64,000 nt of DNA from contig NZ_SIRR01000003.1 of the NCBI RefSeq assembly GCF_011634895.1, positions 62,001 to 126,000 on the forward strand, in the 5' to 3' direction. Position 1 is the first letter of the stretch; each line of letters begins with the position of its first letter. Shown here piece after piece: positions 1 through 9,561 of this stretch. The position numbers were made by a program, and so were the translations under genes. The stretch is from Rheinheimera pleomorphica (GTDB lineage Bacteria; Pseudomonadota; Gammaproteobacteria; Enterobacterales; Alteromonadaceae). Under the pieces are notes generated by a model. That model saw only the letters and a program-made list of their open reading frames with translations, did no database searches and was not told the origin of the DNA.

Positions 1-2134
1 CGGTTACCCGGGCAAAACCACTGAAGTTTTCAGTCCACAACTCGGTATACAGGTTCTCATTCATAATGGGCGCATACACTTGAACCGCATTGGGATACCA
101 ATTCAGGTGGGGGGACACCTGGGCGTATGAAAAATTGTCGTTGAGCACATAAGTGTTGCCACCGTTGACGTTATACAGCTCCAGGGCATCGGTTTGCGCA
201 ATAATATCAGGGGTGGGGTTGGCCATGCCGGACCATAGAAATACCTTAACTTTTTTATCCGCTGGGGCCAGCGTTTCATTAATGTAAGCGACACTCCCAG
301 CCACTTCACGAGTGTAATTCAATTGATATTCTGGTACCGGCAGTGCGTCACCATAAAGCTTCTCGCGGCTTGATACGCGCGGGTCCCAAAAAAACGGGTG
401 GCTAAAAGTGTGTGAGGCTAGCTCAACATTCGGCAAGCGAAAAATGTCTCGGGCAATCTGTTCAAGCTTATCTGCCAAATGTGGGTACAGGCCGTGCGCC
501 GCCACTTCGGCTTCTACCACTGATACCGTATGTGGTAGCTGATAACGTGTCAGTATGCGATCGAATATGGCTTGGGCGGCAAAGGGTTTACCCGGCAACC
601 AGGCCACTGAGGGAAAACCGTCACCGTCAATATGTGCCGTTACAATTCGCTGGCCTGATTCCGTTGTTATATCGGGTACGGGCAGGGAGGGTAAACGCAG
701 CATAGGCAACAGTACGTCGAAAGGGTCAAGGATCCAACGCTGTCGATCGTTGATCAGCTCTTGAATGTCTCCTGGCGCCAATAGTGCGCCACCCCAGGGG
801 GCTGTAAAGGCGGCAACGCCAATATTACCGCTATTGTCATGGTAATTTGCCACAACTTCTGCCTGGCTATTTTGTAGCACATACCTTGGGTATTCTTCTT
901 TTGCCGCTTGCGGCAAGGGGTATAGTGTAGGAAGACTGGCTTGCATCTGGCCGTAGTAAAACCCCTGCTGCTGCAGCCCAAGTTGCGCCAATATGGCTGG
1001 GTTCTCTGGCACAGTGCCAACAAACACCGTAGGAATGCGGTTCAGTAGACGCTGCAGCAACGTGATAACCTGAGGCTGTTGATAATAGACCTCAGGCAGC
1101 ATCAGGAAGGCTGCGGCATAAGGCTGCAATGACAGGGTATTACCCTTAAGGGTGCTAATGTCTTGGCAGTCAGGCACATAGCCAGCATATTCAATTAAGG
1201 TAGATAAATAACGATGGCAGCGCGATTGTTTCTTTGGGCCGTCTCGGCTGTCAAATAACCCTAATACCCGGCGCGGTAATGGATAATGCAAAGACACGCC
1301 GTACTGTTCAAGCAGCCCGTCAGCAATATAAGGAGTAAAACCTAGCGTCGCAATCTGTCGTGCCGCCGTAATGCGGTCGTTGATGTCATCAGGCCGGTAA
1401 TCAATCACTATCACTTCGATACCCTGCTGCCTGACATCTTGCAGTCTTTGCATAAGCCAGGCGGTGTCTTCAGCCGACTGTTCAACATATCCCTGTTGTT
1501 GGGCATTAAAGCCAGCATACAAGGATTCTGCAACAATAGCGGCCGGGGTAAAGTCAAGTGCCGGCAGCAGCTCAAAACCTCGGTTAAGCAGCAGGGTGGG
1601 GCTGCGTTTGGCTATGTTGTTAATAATCTGCGTTAATGCGCTGCGCTGATTGTCATGTAACGGAGGGGGGGACAGGGTGTAGCTATCCAGGGTGTCCAGA
1701 AACAGGCCATCAAAACCGGTCGCGGTTAAGCGCTCTGCTTTACTCAGCAGGTACTGCTGCCATAAGGGTTGTTGTAAATCCATCACCTTTGACTGCCAGG
1801 CCGGGTTTTCGGCGATAACGGCTTTATAAAGGCCATCTGTCAGAGGTGGTAAGGTTTCGCCAACACTGAGATAGGCAAAAACCTCAACCTTCGCGTTTTG
1901 AAGTTGTTTCAGTTGTGCTGGAGTTATGCCTTCGGCATTTACTACAATTCGGTCGTAACTTAATAGTTCGCGTACCGAGTCAATTGGTTGATAGTAAAAT
2001 GCAATCGACTTTGCATCGGCACTATCGGCTAATACTGGCGTACAGGCAAACCCACCTAACATAAAAAGCGTAAATAAAAAAACTACTTGCATGCAAAGCA
2101 AAGGCATGCGGGTAAAAACGTTGGTGGTTGTCAT
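1..2134 (-). CDS. pelA: PelA-like bifunctional glycoside hydrolase/deacetylase (5' part, runs off the left edge)
   Basis: An open frame of 711 codons runs from an ATG at 2134 to base 1 with no stop, so the 3' part lies outside the window. The N-terminus is an export signal ending near VLA-DS. Residues ~40-290 resemble the GH114/GH166 TIM barrel (YLSVGE, FDGLFLDTLDSY). Near residue 500 comes HIDGDGF and near 575 SHTFSH, matching the Asp-Asp and HxxxH metal motifs of polysaccharide deacetylases, in the order and spacing of Pseudomonas PelA (about 948 residues). PelA trims and partly deacetylates the cationic Pel exopolysaccharide in the periplasm during biofilm formation. In Pseudomonas pelA heads the pelA-G operon, so the rest would lie to the left; that is inference. 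No strong ribosome site is visible before the ATG, so a nearby downstream ATG (2107) is possible. Confidence 0.8.
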   Translation of the reverse strand, partial: MTTTNVFTRMPLLCMQVVFLFTLFMLGGFACTPVLADSADAKSIAFYYQPIDSVRELLSYDRIVVNAEGITPAQLKQLQNAKVEVFAYLSVGETLPPLTDGLYKAVIAENPAWQSKVMDLQQPLWQQYLLSKAERLTATGFDGLFLDTLDSYTLSPPPLHDNQRSALTQIINNIAKRSPTLLLNRGFELLPALDFTPAAIVAESLYAGFNAQQQGYVEQSAEDTAWLMQRLQDVRQQGIEVIVIDYRPDDINDRITAARQIATLGFTPYIADGLLEQYGVSLHYPLPRRVLGLFDSRDGPKKQSRCHRYLSTLIEYAGYVPDCQDISTLKGNTLSLQPYAAAFLMLPEVYYQQPQVITLLQRLLNRIPTVFVGTVPENPAILAQLGLQQQGFYYGQMQASLPTLYPLPQAAKEEYPRYVLQNSQAEVVANYHDNSGNIGVAAFTAPWGGALLAPGDIQELINDRQRWILDPFDVLLPMLRLPSLPVPDITTESGQRIVTAHIDGDGFPSVAWLPGKPFAAQAIFDRILTRYQLPHTVSVVEAEVAAHGLYPHLADKLEQIARDIFRLPNVELASHTFSHPFFWDPRVSSREKLYGDALPVPEYQLNYTREVAGSVAYINETLAPADKKVKVFLWSGMANPTPDIIAQTDALELYNVNGGNTYVLNDNFSYAQVSPHLNWYPNAVQVYAPIMNENLYTELWTENFSGFARVT

Positions 2135-2517
2135 TTTTACGCTATAGGTAAAGTTTGTTATTCATTATGAAAGCAAAGTGGCGGTACAGTTTTTTGCATC
2201 ATGTTAAAGCGCGGCATTATATGTATATTAAATTAGCTGCGCAATTTGTATCCGCCTTATTTAATGAAGATATTTAAGATGTTAACCTGTTTGTGTGCTT
2301 TTGAATAATTTGTTTACATTGCGCATTTAAATATGATGTTTTTATGATGCATCAATGTTTTAATAACCTGCTTTGTACCCTAAGGCTTTACGCCGGGATT
2401 TTACCGCCGTTAGGTTGATGTCAACAACTATCTTAGCATTGTTAACACCCCGATATGCCGTTCAAAAGAAAGGCGCCTAAGCGCCTTTAAAGCATGTAAT
2501 TTGTTGTCCCGGCTTTA
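2135..2517. other. AT-rich intergenic region between katG and the pelA-like gene
   Basis: About 380 bases without a gene. The part next to katG holds its terminator hairpin (2469-2488). The remainder, roughly 2140-2400, is AT-rich and should contain the promoter of the pelA-like gene, which reads leftwards. No clear -35/-10 pair or named operator could be assigned by eye. Confidence 0.5.
2463..2488 (-). terminator. Intrinsic terminator of katG
   Basis: Perfect 8 bp stem AAAGGCGC/GCGCCTTT (2469-2476 and 2481-2488) with a 4-base loop, about 30 bases past the katG stop. Read on the minus strand, the stem is followed by CTTTTGAA, a short T-rich tract. Confidence 0.7.
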
Positions 2518-4764
<2,247 letters not shown>

Positions 4765-4847
4765 CTATAGACGGCGAATGGCATTCATGACAGTGAGTTT
4801 TTCCGGCTGGGTTAATCGGTTTTTTCAATTAAAACAGCCTGTACGCG

Positions 4848-5678
4848 CTAATTACCCGGCCATTTTATGCCTTGAATATCGGCAATGAAGAACGCGAAGT
4901 ACGCTGCGCTGGCAAACTGATTACCTGCTTCGACATGGCTGGGCAGGCAATAACCGTTAAAATCACGAAATGCCGATAAATAACCACCAAAGGGCTGCAG
5001 TTGGTAGCGTCGCTCGGGGTTGGCATTGCTCCAGCGCATAAAGCTGACATGCCTGGGCTGGCCGTTTTCGGCTAGCGTAACATCAACCTGTTGTGTCATG
5101 CCGGCATAGGTTACCGTCAGGCGGGCGCAGTGCTCACTTACGGCTGTCCATTGTATGCCGGGGCCTGGCAGTACTGCTGCCGGTGTCCAGAATACCGCCT
5201 CGGCCACATAGCGGCCAAAGGCAGCGCGGCTATGGTTTGCATCACCACCAAGCCTGGCCACCGGCAACAGCCCTTGCAACCAAAACCGTGTCCAGTGCTG
5301 GCTGTCTGAACCTGAGATCCGCAGCCATTTGCGCCCGGTCTGCATTTGCCAGACAAAGCCGGCTGGAAAGGCCAGTGTTTGCCGGGCCCGCATCGGCAGG
5401 TAGTTGGGGTTATCGGCATCGCCCATACCAAACTGGCCGGTCATTGTAATATCTGCCACGGTGTATAGCGGTGTACCGGGTTTAATGGCAAACGTAAAAA
5501 AACGCCGTGCAGGCTCAGGCAGGCCATCGAGCAGCTGCAGGTTAAAACAAGCGGGTTGTCTGGCTTGTTGCTGGTGTAACTGGCGCACTAACCGCCGGTC
5601 GGCGCAGTAGTCGAGCCAACGCCAGCAGGCCATACTAATACAAAGCAGTAATATGACGGATATAAGCATAAGCCACAT
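4848..5678 (-). CDS. Membrane-anchored DUF6544/DUF6920-like protein
   Basis: 276 residues with one N-terminal membrane helix (about residues 3-22) followed by a soluble domain. Visible landmarks are LPEPARRFF near residue 55, a Gln/Met-rich central beta region, and a C-terminal block with LPSHVEAGNQF and FFIADIQGIKW. These resemble uncharacterised proteins annotated DUF6544 or DUF6920; that assignment is from memory. A GAGGAG site sits 8 bases before the ATG. It reads in the same direction as katG, 149 bases upstream of it, and as the OsmC gene behind it. No catalytic motif was recognised, so no function is proposed. Confidence 0.7.
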   Translation of the reverse strand: MWLMLISVILLLCISMACWRWLDYCADRRLVRQLHQQQARQPACFNLQLLDGLPEPARRFFTFAIKPGTPLYTVADITMTGQFGMGDADNPNYLPMRARQTLAFPAGFVWQMQTGRKWLRISGSDSQHWTRFWLQGLLPVARLGGDANHSRAAFGRYVAEAVFWTPAAVLPGPGIQWTAVSEHCARLTVTYAGMTQQVDVTLAENGQPRHVSFMRWSNANPERRYQLQPFGGYLSAFRDFNGYCLPSHVEAGNQFASAAYFAFFIADIQGIKWPGN

Positions 5679-5764
5679 CGGGTTAGCTCCTCAGTTGCCG
5701 GGCAGCAACCCGCCAGCGTTTTTGTGGTTAAGCCGTTAGCTATTGTTTAACCAATCTTCAAGCT

Positions 5765-6202
5765 TTACGCCAAACTATGCACCACCTCGCTGGTGTGGCT
5801 TAAATTGTCATGCAGCGGGCAGCGCTGGCACACCTCATCTAAAAACTGCGCTTTTTGCTCATCAGTTAAATCGGCATCTATTACCGCGCTAATGCGAATT
5901 TGCGTAAAGCCCACCCGGTCATCGGTCGGCTTGCCCAGTAAACCCGCCGGGTTGTAATCACCTTCTACTTTTACCTGCATACCGCGCAAATTTATTTTCT
6001 GCTGAAACGCCGCGATACGGCCAATGGTGCCAATGCAGCCACCAATAGCAAATAACAACATTTGCAGCGGCGTAGGCCCAGTGCCTGTGCCCTTAGCCGC
6101 CACCGGCTGGTCTATCAGCACAGTGTGGCCATCAATTTCGCCGCTAATGGCAAAGCCCTCGGTCATATTGGCGTGTACAGTAACGGTTTTCAGGTTGCTC
6201 AT
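5765..6202 (-). CDS. OsmC/Ohr-family protein (first of two in the window)
   Basis: 145 residues with the OsmC fold order: an N-terminal beta sheet, a long helix with the first cysteine in FAIGGCIGTI (about residue 55), and the second cysteine region VCQRCPLHDNL near residue 128. Family members reduce organic hydroperoxides with this cysteine pair. The extra Cys in CQRC is worth noting. GTGPTPLQMLL and the shape are closer to the general OsmC-like (YhfA-type) group than to Ohr. AAGGA lies a few bases before the start. Its neighbours (katG, a thioredoxin-fold protein) suit an oxidative-stress role, but co-transcription is not shown. Confidence 0.85.
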   Translation of the reverse strand: MSNLKTVTVHANMTEGFAISGEIDGHTVLIDQPVAAKGTGTGPTPLQMLLFAIGGCIGTIGRIAAFQQKINLRGMQVKVEGDYNPAGLLGKPTDDRVGFTQIRISAVIDADLTDEQKAQFLDEVCQRCPLHDNLSHTSEVVHSLA

Positions 6203-6277
6203 GCAGAAATCCTTGTTTAATTAGGTTGTGCTAATTTACAAGCTGGCGCAGCAGCAGATGCTGCGCTGGATCAAACT

Positions 6278-7066
6278 TTACTGCGGCTGGCTAAAACTAA
6301 ATGGCGGATAGCTGGGCAGTTGCAACTTAGCATCGGCAGGTAGTGTTGCCGCTTGCTGCTGCAATTGCTGTACAGCGGGTAAAATAGCGCTGCGAAAGGT
6401 TTTTACTTCATCCCAGGCCTGGTTAAAGCCGGCCCTGGCCGCTGTGTCGCCGTTTTTATAGGCCGCCAATAACGGCCCCAAATGCTGATACGCCAGCGCC
6501 AGTTTGTCGGCTTGGCTGCGCTCAAACTGGTTAATTTGCTGCATTAGCGCCGCTGCCAAGGGGGGTTGCTGCGCGGCGGCGGTTAAAAAGTTTGTATCGA
6601 TAAAATACTGCTGATAATCGCTGGCCGACATTGCGGCGGCGTTGGTCCAGTGCATTAAGTCGGCTTTGTTCAGCAGCTGGCGATTAGCCGGATTAATCAC
6701 CATCACGGTAGGCGTGTCATAGTACAGTGGCAGTTGGTAACGCTGCGCAGTAGCGGCGCCATATTGCAAATAGCCAACATCCACCAGCGCAATACTAAAG
6801 CGCTGGTGCAGCTGTGCCGCCAGTGGTGGCCGGTTAAACTGCTTAAGCAATGCCACACTGTCGTGACACCAGTCACTCCCCAGCACCAGCAGCAGTAATT
6901 TTTGCTCTGCCGCCGCATTTTGCTCCAGCGCGTCCAATTGGGGTAGCAGCTGTTGCTCCGCAGCAAAAGCCAGCGTAGCTGGCGTATCCGCCCTGGCAGT
7001 AACAGGTAGCAGGCAAAGCAGCGCGGCAACACAGGCTGTTAAAAATGGCAAAGGTAAGGCAAACAT
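6278..7066 (-). CDS. Exported thioredoxin-fold protein with a WCHDS site
   Basis: 262 residues starting with a clear signal peptide (MFALPLPFLTACVAALLCLLPVTARA), so probably periplasmic. Residues ~60-75 read LGSDWCHDSVALL, at the position of a thioredoxin WCxxC site but with Ser in place of the second Cys, followed by the FSIALVDVGYL strand and TPTVMVINP with the cis-Pro. A single-cysteine thioredoxin fold cannot act as an ordinary dithiol reductase, and could instead form mixed disulfides or bind a ligand. The C-terminal ~110 residues are helical and Gln/Ala-rich. GGAG precedes the start. It was not matched to a named family. Confidence 0.7.
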   Translation of the reverse strand: MFALPLPFLTACVAALLCLLPVTARADTPATLAFAAEQQLLPQLDALEQNAAAEQKLLLLVLGSDWCHDSVALLKQFNRPPLAAQLHQRFSIALVDVGYLQYGAATAQRYQLPLYYDTPTVMVINPANRQLLNKADLMHWTNAAAMSASDYQQYFIDTNFLTAAAQQPPLAAALMQQINQFERSQADKLALAYQHLGPLLAAYKNGDTAARAGFNQAWDEVKTFRSAILPAVQQLQQQAATLPADAKLQLPSYPPFSFSQPQ

Positions 7067-7359
7067 AGACAGCTCCGGCTGGCGTTAGTATTTCAGGGTT
7101 GCTGGTTAGGGGTAGTTTTCAGCATCAGGCCGAGTGTGGCAAATTTTGCAGCCATTTAATAGCGCTGATATCGGCAATAAATGACGCTAAATGGAAAAGC
7201 AAAGCTAGTTGTTAGGTATTATTTAGCCCATCCTCATGCGCATGGCGCACGTGAATGATAACAATACTGTTGTTAGCGTTGCGCAAATGATTAGGCCGCT
7301 ATATGTTTGAGTTTAATCAGCTAACGGCGCAGTTTGCGCTAAACCTTGAGGGGGCAAAA
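7067..7359. other. Divergent intergenic region
   Basis: About 290 bases between the thioredoxin-fold gene and the RhuM-Fic gene. It must hold both promoters. GTTGTTAG occurs twice (near 7208 and 7271), but no complete palindrome or integron attC pattern was found. An in-frame ATG at 7303 lacks a ribosome site and is not taken as the start. Confidence 0.4.
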
Positions 7360-8340
7360 ATGGGCGAACTGCAGATTTATCAAAATGAAGACGGTAGTTT
7401 GCAGCTCAATGTGCAATTGCAGGATGAAACCCTGTGGCTGTCGCAAGCGCAAATGGCGCAGTTATTTGCGACCTCTACTGACAATATTAGTTTGCACATC
7501 AAGAATATTTTTAAATCACAGGAATTGAATGAGCGTGCAACTACCGAGGATTTCTCGGTAGTTCGCCAAGAAGGTAAACGGCAAGTAAAACGCAGTGTTA
7601 AACACTACAACCTTGATGTCATTATTTCCGTCGGTTATCGGGTTAACTCAATTAATGCCACCCGTTTTCGGCAATGGGCGACTGCCACCCTAAAACAACA
7701 TTTAGTTAAGGGCTACAGCTTAAACCAGCAACGCTTGAGCCAAAATGCTGCTGAGCTGGAAAAAGCATTGCAACTGGTCAAACGGGCTGCAGCCTTACCC
7801 TATAACAGTGAGTTTGGTGCAGGCCTGGTAGATATTCTGGCCAGCTATACGCAAACCTTTTTATGGTTGCAGCAATACGATGAAGGTTTGCTGCAGCAGC
7901 CAAAAGGCGAACCAGGTGGTGAGCTAACTCCGCTAACCGATGCCAGGGCGGCGCTGGCGCAGTTAAAAGCACAACTCATCGCCAGAGGCGAAGCTACCGC
8001 ATTATTTGGCCAAGAGCGGCAAGATGGTTTGGCCAGTATTTGGGGCAACTTGCAGCAAACGGTATTTGGTGATGCCGCTTACCCCAGCATTGAAAGTAAA
8101 GCCGCGCACTTATTGTATTTTGTGGTGAAGAACCACCCTTTCAGTGATGGCAATAAACGCAGTGCAGCATTTTTATTTGTCGATTTCTTAAATAGAAACA
8201 AACGTTTGTTTAATGAACACTATCAAGCTGTTATAAATGACACCGGTTTGGCTGCTATTACTTTGTTAGTGGCCGAATCAGATCCGCAAGAAAAGCACAC
8301 CTTAATCCGGTTAATCGAAAACTTACTGGCAAAATCATAA
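7360..8340 (+). CDS. RhuM-like protein fused to a Fic/Doc domain
   Basis: 326 residues from the ATG at 7360, preceded by GAGGGGG at 5-6 bases; an ATG 19 codons earlier has no ribosome site. Residues ~15-110 match the RhuM (virulence protein) module: LWLSQAQMAQLFATSTDNIS, the HIKNIF helix and VKRSVKHYNLDVIISVGYRV. The C-terminal ~110 residues are a Fic domain with HPFSDGNKRSAAF, a complete HxFxDGN[GK]R motif as used for AMP or phosphate transfer to protein targets. No clear [S/T]xxxE[G/N] inhibitory helix is visible in the chain and no small antitoxin gene adjoins. Related genes occur in accessory islands. A toxin-like role is inference. Confidence 0.85.
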   Translation: MGELQIYQNEDGSLQLNVQLQDETLWLSQAQMAQLFATSTDNISLHIKNIFKSQELNERATTEDFSVVRQEGKRQVKRSVKHYNLDVIISVGYRVNSINATRFRQWATATLKQHLVKGYSLNQQRLSQNAAELEKALQLVKRAAALPYNSEFGAGLVDILASYTQTFLWLQQYDEGLLQQPKGEPGGELTPLTDARAALAQLKAQLIARGEATALFGQERQDGLASIWGNLQQTVFGDAAYPSIESKAAHLLYFVVKNHPFSDGNKRSAAFLFVDFLNRNKRLFNEHYQAVINDTGLAAITLLVAESDPQEKHTLIRLIENLLAKS

Positions 8341-8371
8341 CCTGTGCTTTAAATCCCTCTAAGGAAAGTGA

Positions 8372-8689
8372 CTATTTTCTGGCGACAGCTGGTTTTACCC
8401 GGGTGTCATATAAATGCTGCAGTGCTTCGGTTATGGTCATATCAATGTTTTCACTCAGGTAACGCTCTACCTGTTTGTGCACAAAAATCACCGCTTGTTT
8501 ATGCTGTTTGGCAAAGGCCGCGCATTGCTGTTTTAGCTGCTGGTTAAATTCTTTCTAGGCCGCTTGTTGGTGAAGGGTATTAATCGCCTGCTCAAAGCTA
8601 TTGCCGTTATCAGCAAAGGCTTCTTTTAACGCGTTTTTCGGTATCCGGTAGGCTTTACTGGCAAAATCCAGGGAAAAAGGGGTAGGATC
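8372..8689 (-). pseudogene. Decayed gene remnant with an internal TAG
   Basis: One minus-strand frame reads as protein for about 105 codons from 8689 down to a TAG at 8372-8374 (…TRVKPAVARK), but is broken by a TAG at 8555-8557 and closed by a TGA at 8690-8692. There is no start codon with a ribosome site. The composition (KEFNQQLKQQCAAFAKQH, a helical Lys/Gln-rich stretch) looks like coding sequence rather than random DNA. It is probably the C-terminal part of a lost gene. The family was not recognised. It lies between two accessory genes, consistent with turnover of this locus. Confidence 0.55.
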
Positions 8690-8706
8690 TCAGAAAGTTT
8701 CAGCTT

Positions 8707-9303
8707 CTAAGCTTGGTTACAAGACAACCAATGATTTCTTAATCCAGCAGCTGAGTAAGGACCATAGCCACGTTCCTTTAACCACTTCAGGCTAACACTT
8801 TTTGTTTTAATATCTTTAGCAGCAACGAGATAAAACTCCCACTTCGACATATCCATCCCGTTCCAAGCTTCGTAATTCTTCTCCGTATGAAAACAAAAGC
8901 AGTAATAATCTGACTTCAATGAGCCAAATTCTTGCTTGCTGTTATCAATCGTATCTCTTGCTACTAGTCCGCCAAACCTAATTTTATTGTCAGGTTGGAT
9001 GATGACTTTTGACAAGTCTTTGAGGCTCCCATCAGGATTAAGAGCTTTCCAGGACTGCCAATATGCGCTGGCTTTAATTTCGATTCGAACACCGCTACTC
9101 GTTTCCAAATCACTATTCGCCCATAAATAGCGCCTGGAACTTTTAATGCCTAAAATTTTTGCGACCAACCACTCAGCAAAAATGCCTTTGTTAACGTCGT
9201 CGCATAAATCCGAATAAGCCCATGAAAGAAAATCCAGTAATTTACCCTCCAGCTTCAGGTCAGAATTTAGCAACTCATCATCAAGGCTATTTATTATGCT
9301 CAT
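8707..9303 (-). CDS. PD-(D/E)xK nuclease-like hypothetical protein
   Basis: 198 residues. The early part reads LDFLSWAYSDLCDDVNKGIFAEWLVAKILG, a helix with a conserved Glu, followed by a strand pair containing GVRIEIKASAYWQSW. The ExK of IEIK with the preceding helix fits the active-site core of restriction-endonuclease-like (PD-(D/E)xK) folds. Similar uncharacterised proteins (RG-AEF-VA, then IEVKS-AYLQSW) are, from memory, widespread in accessory DNA. The base composition is more AT-rich than the flanks, suggesting acquisition. Its ATG directly follows a TGA of a same-frame upstream reading frame. A role in DNA cleavage or defence is inference. Confidence 0.65.
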   Translation of the reverse strand: MSIINSLDDELLNSDLKLEGKLLDFLSWAYSDLCDDVNKGIFAEWLVAKILGIKSSRRYLWANSDLETSSGVRIEIKASAYWQSWKALNPDGSLKDLSKVIIQPDNKIRFGGLVARDTIDNSKQEFGSLKSDYYCFCFHTEKNYEAWNGMDMSKWEFYLVAAKDIKTKSVSLKWLKERGYGPYSAAGLRNHWLSCNQA

Positions 9304-9561
9304 TCAACCACCTGTCTGTTTGGAAGGTTTTTTAGTAAATTTGCCATTTCTCTGATTGGCTAAATGGCTCCCTTTTCTTCCTTTGACTGTGCATGGACGG
9401 TAGGAGCGCATCAGCGATGTAGAGTGTGGAAGCAAATCAGTGATTTTTTGTTTTCGGTAACTCAGGGTTATCTCTACATCACTCATCACTAATCTCATCG
9501 AACCCTGGACGGAATGACTGCACTCTGTATCCGGTTTCATCTCAATACCGAGTTTATTCAA
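9304..9561 (-). CDS. Possible small basic protein between the two nuclease-like genes
   Basis: An 85-codon frame opening with TTG at 9561, overlapping the end of the HNH-S24 gene by 8 bases and ending in TGA immediately before the ATG of the next gene, in the same frame. Later ATGs (for instance MSDVEITLSYRKQKI) are alternative starts. The C-terminus is rich in Lys, Arg and Gly. No family was recognised. Spacing is operon-like, but with a non-ATG start and no ribosome site visible it may be untranslated spacer or the remains of a longer N-terminal part of the downstream protein. Confidence 0.3.
   Translation of the reverse strand: MNKLGIEMKPDTECSHSVQGSMRLVMSDVEITLSYRKQKITDLLPHSTSLMRSYRPCTVKGRKGSHLANQRNGKFTKKPSKQTGG

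Noticed and set aside
7200-7300. GTTAG-rich sites near 7208 and 7271 and at 11740 as possible integron attC ends
   Set aside because: No matching RYYYAAC partners at the right distance and no integrase gene; the integron idea has no support.
9416-9480. GATGTAGAG/CTCTACATC inverted repeat inside the short frame at 9304-9561
   Set aside because: Nine-base arms 47 bases apart can arise by chance, and there is no other copy or regulatory context.
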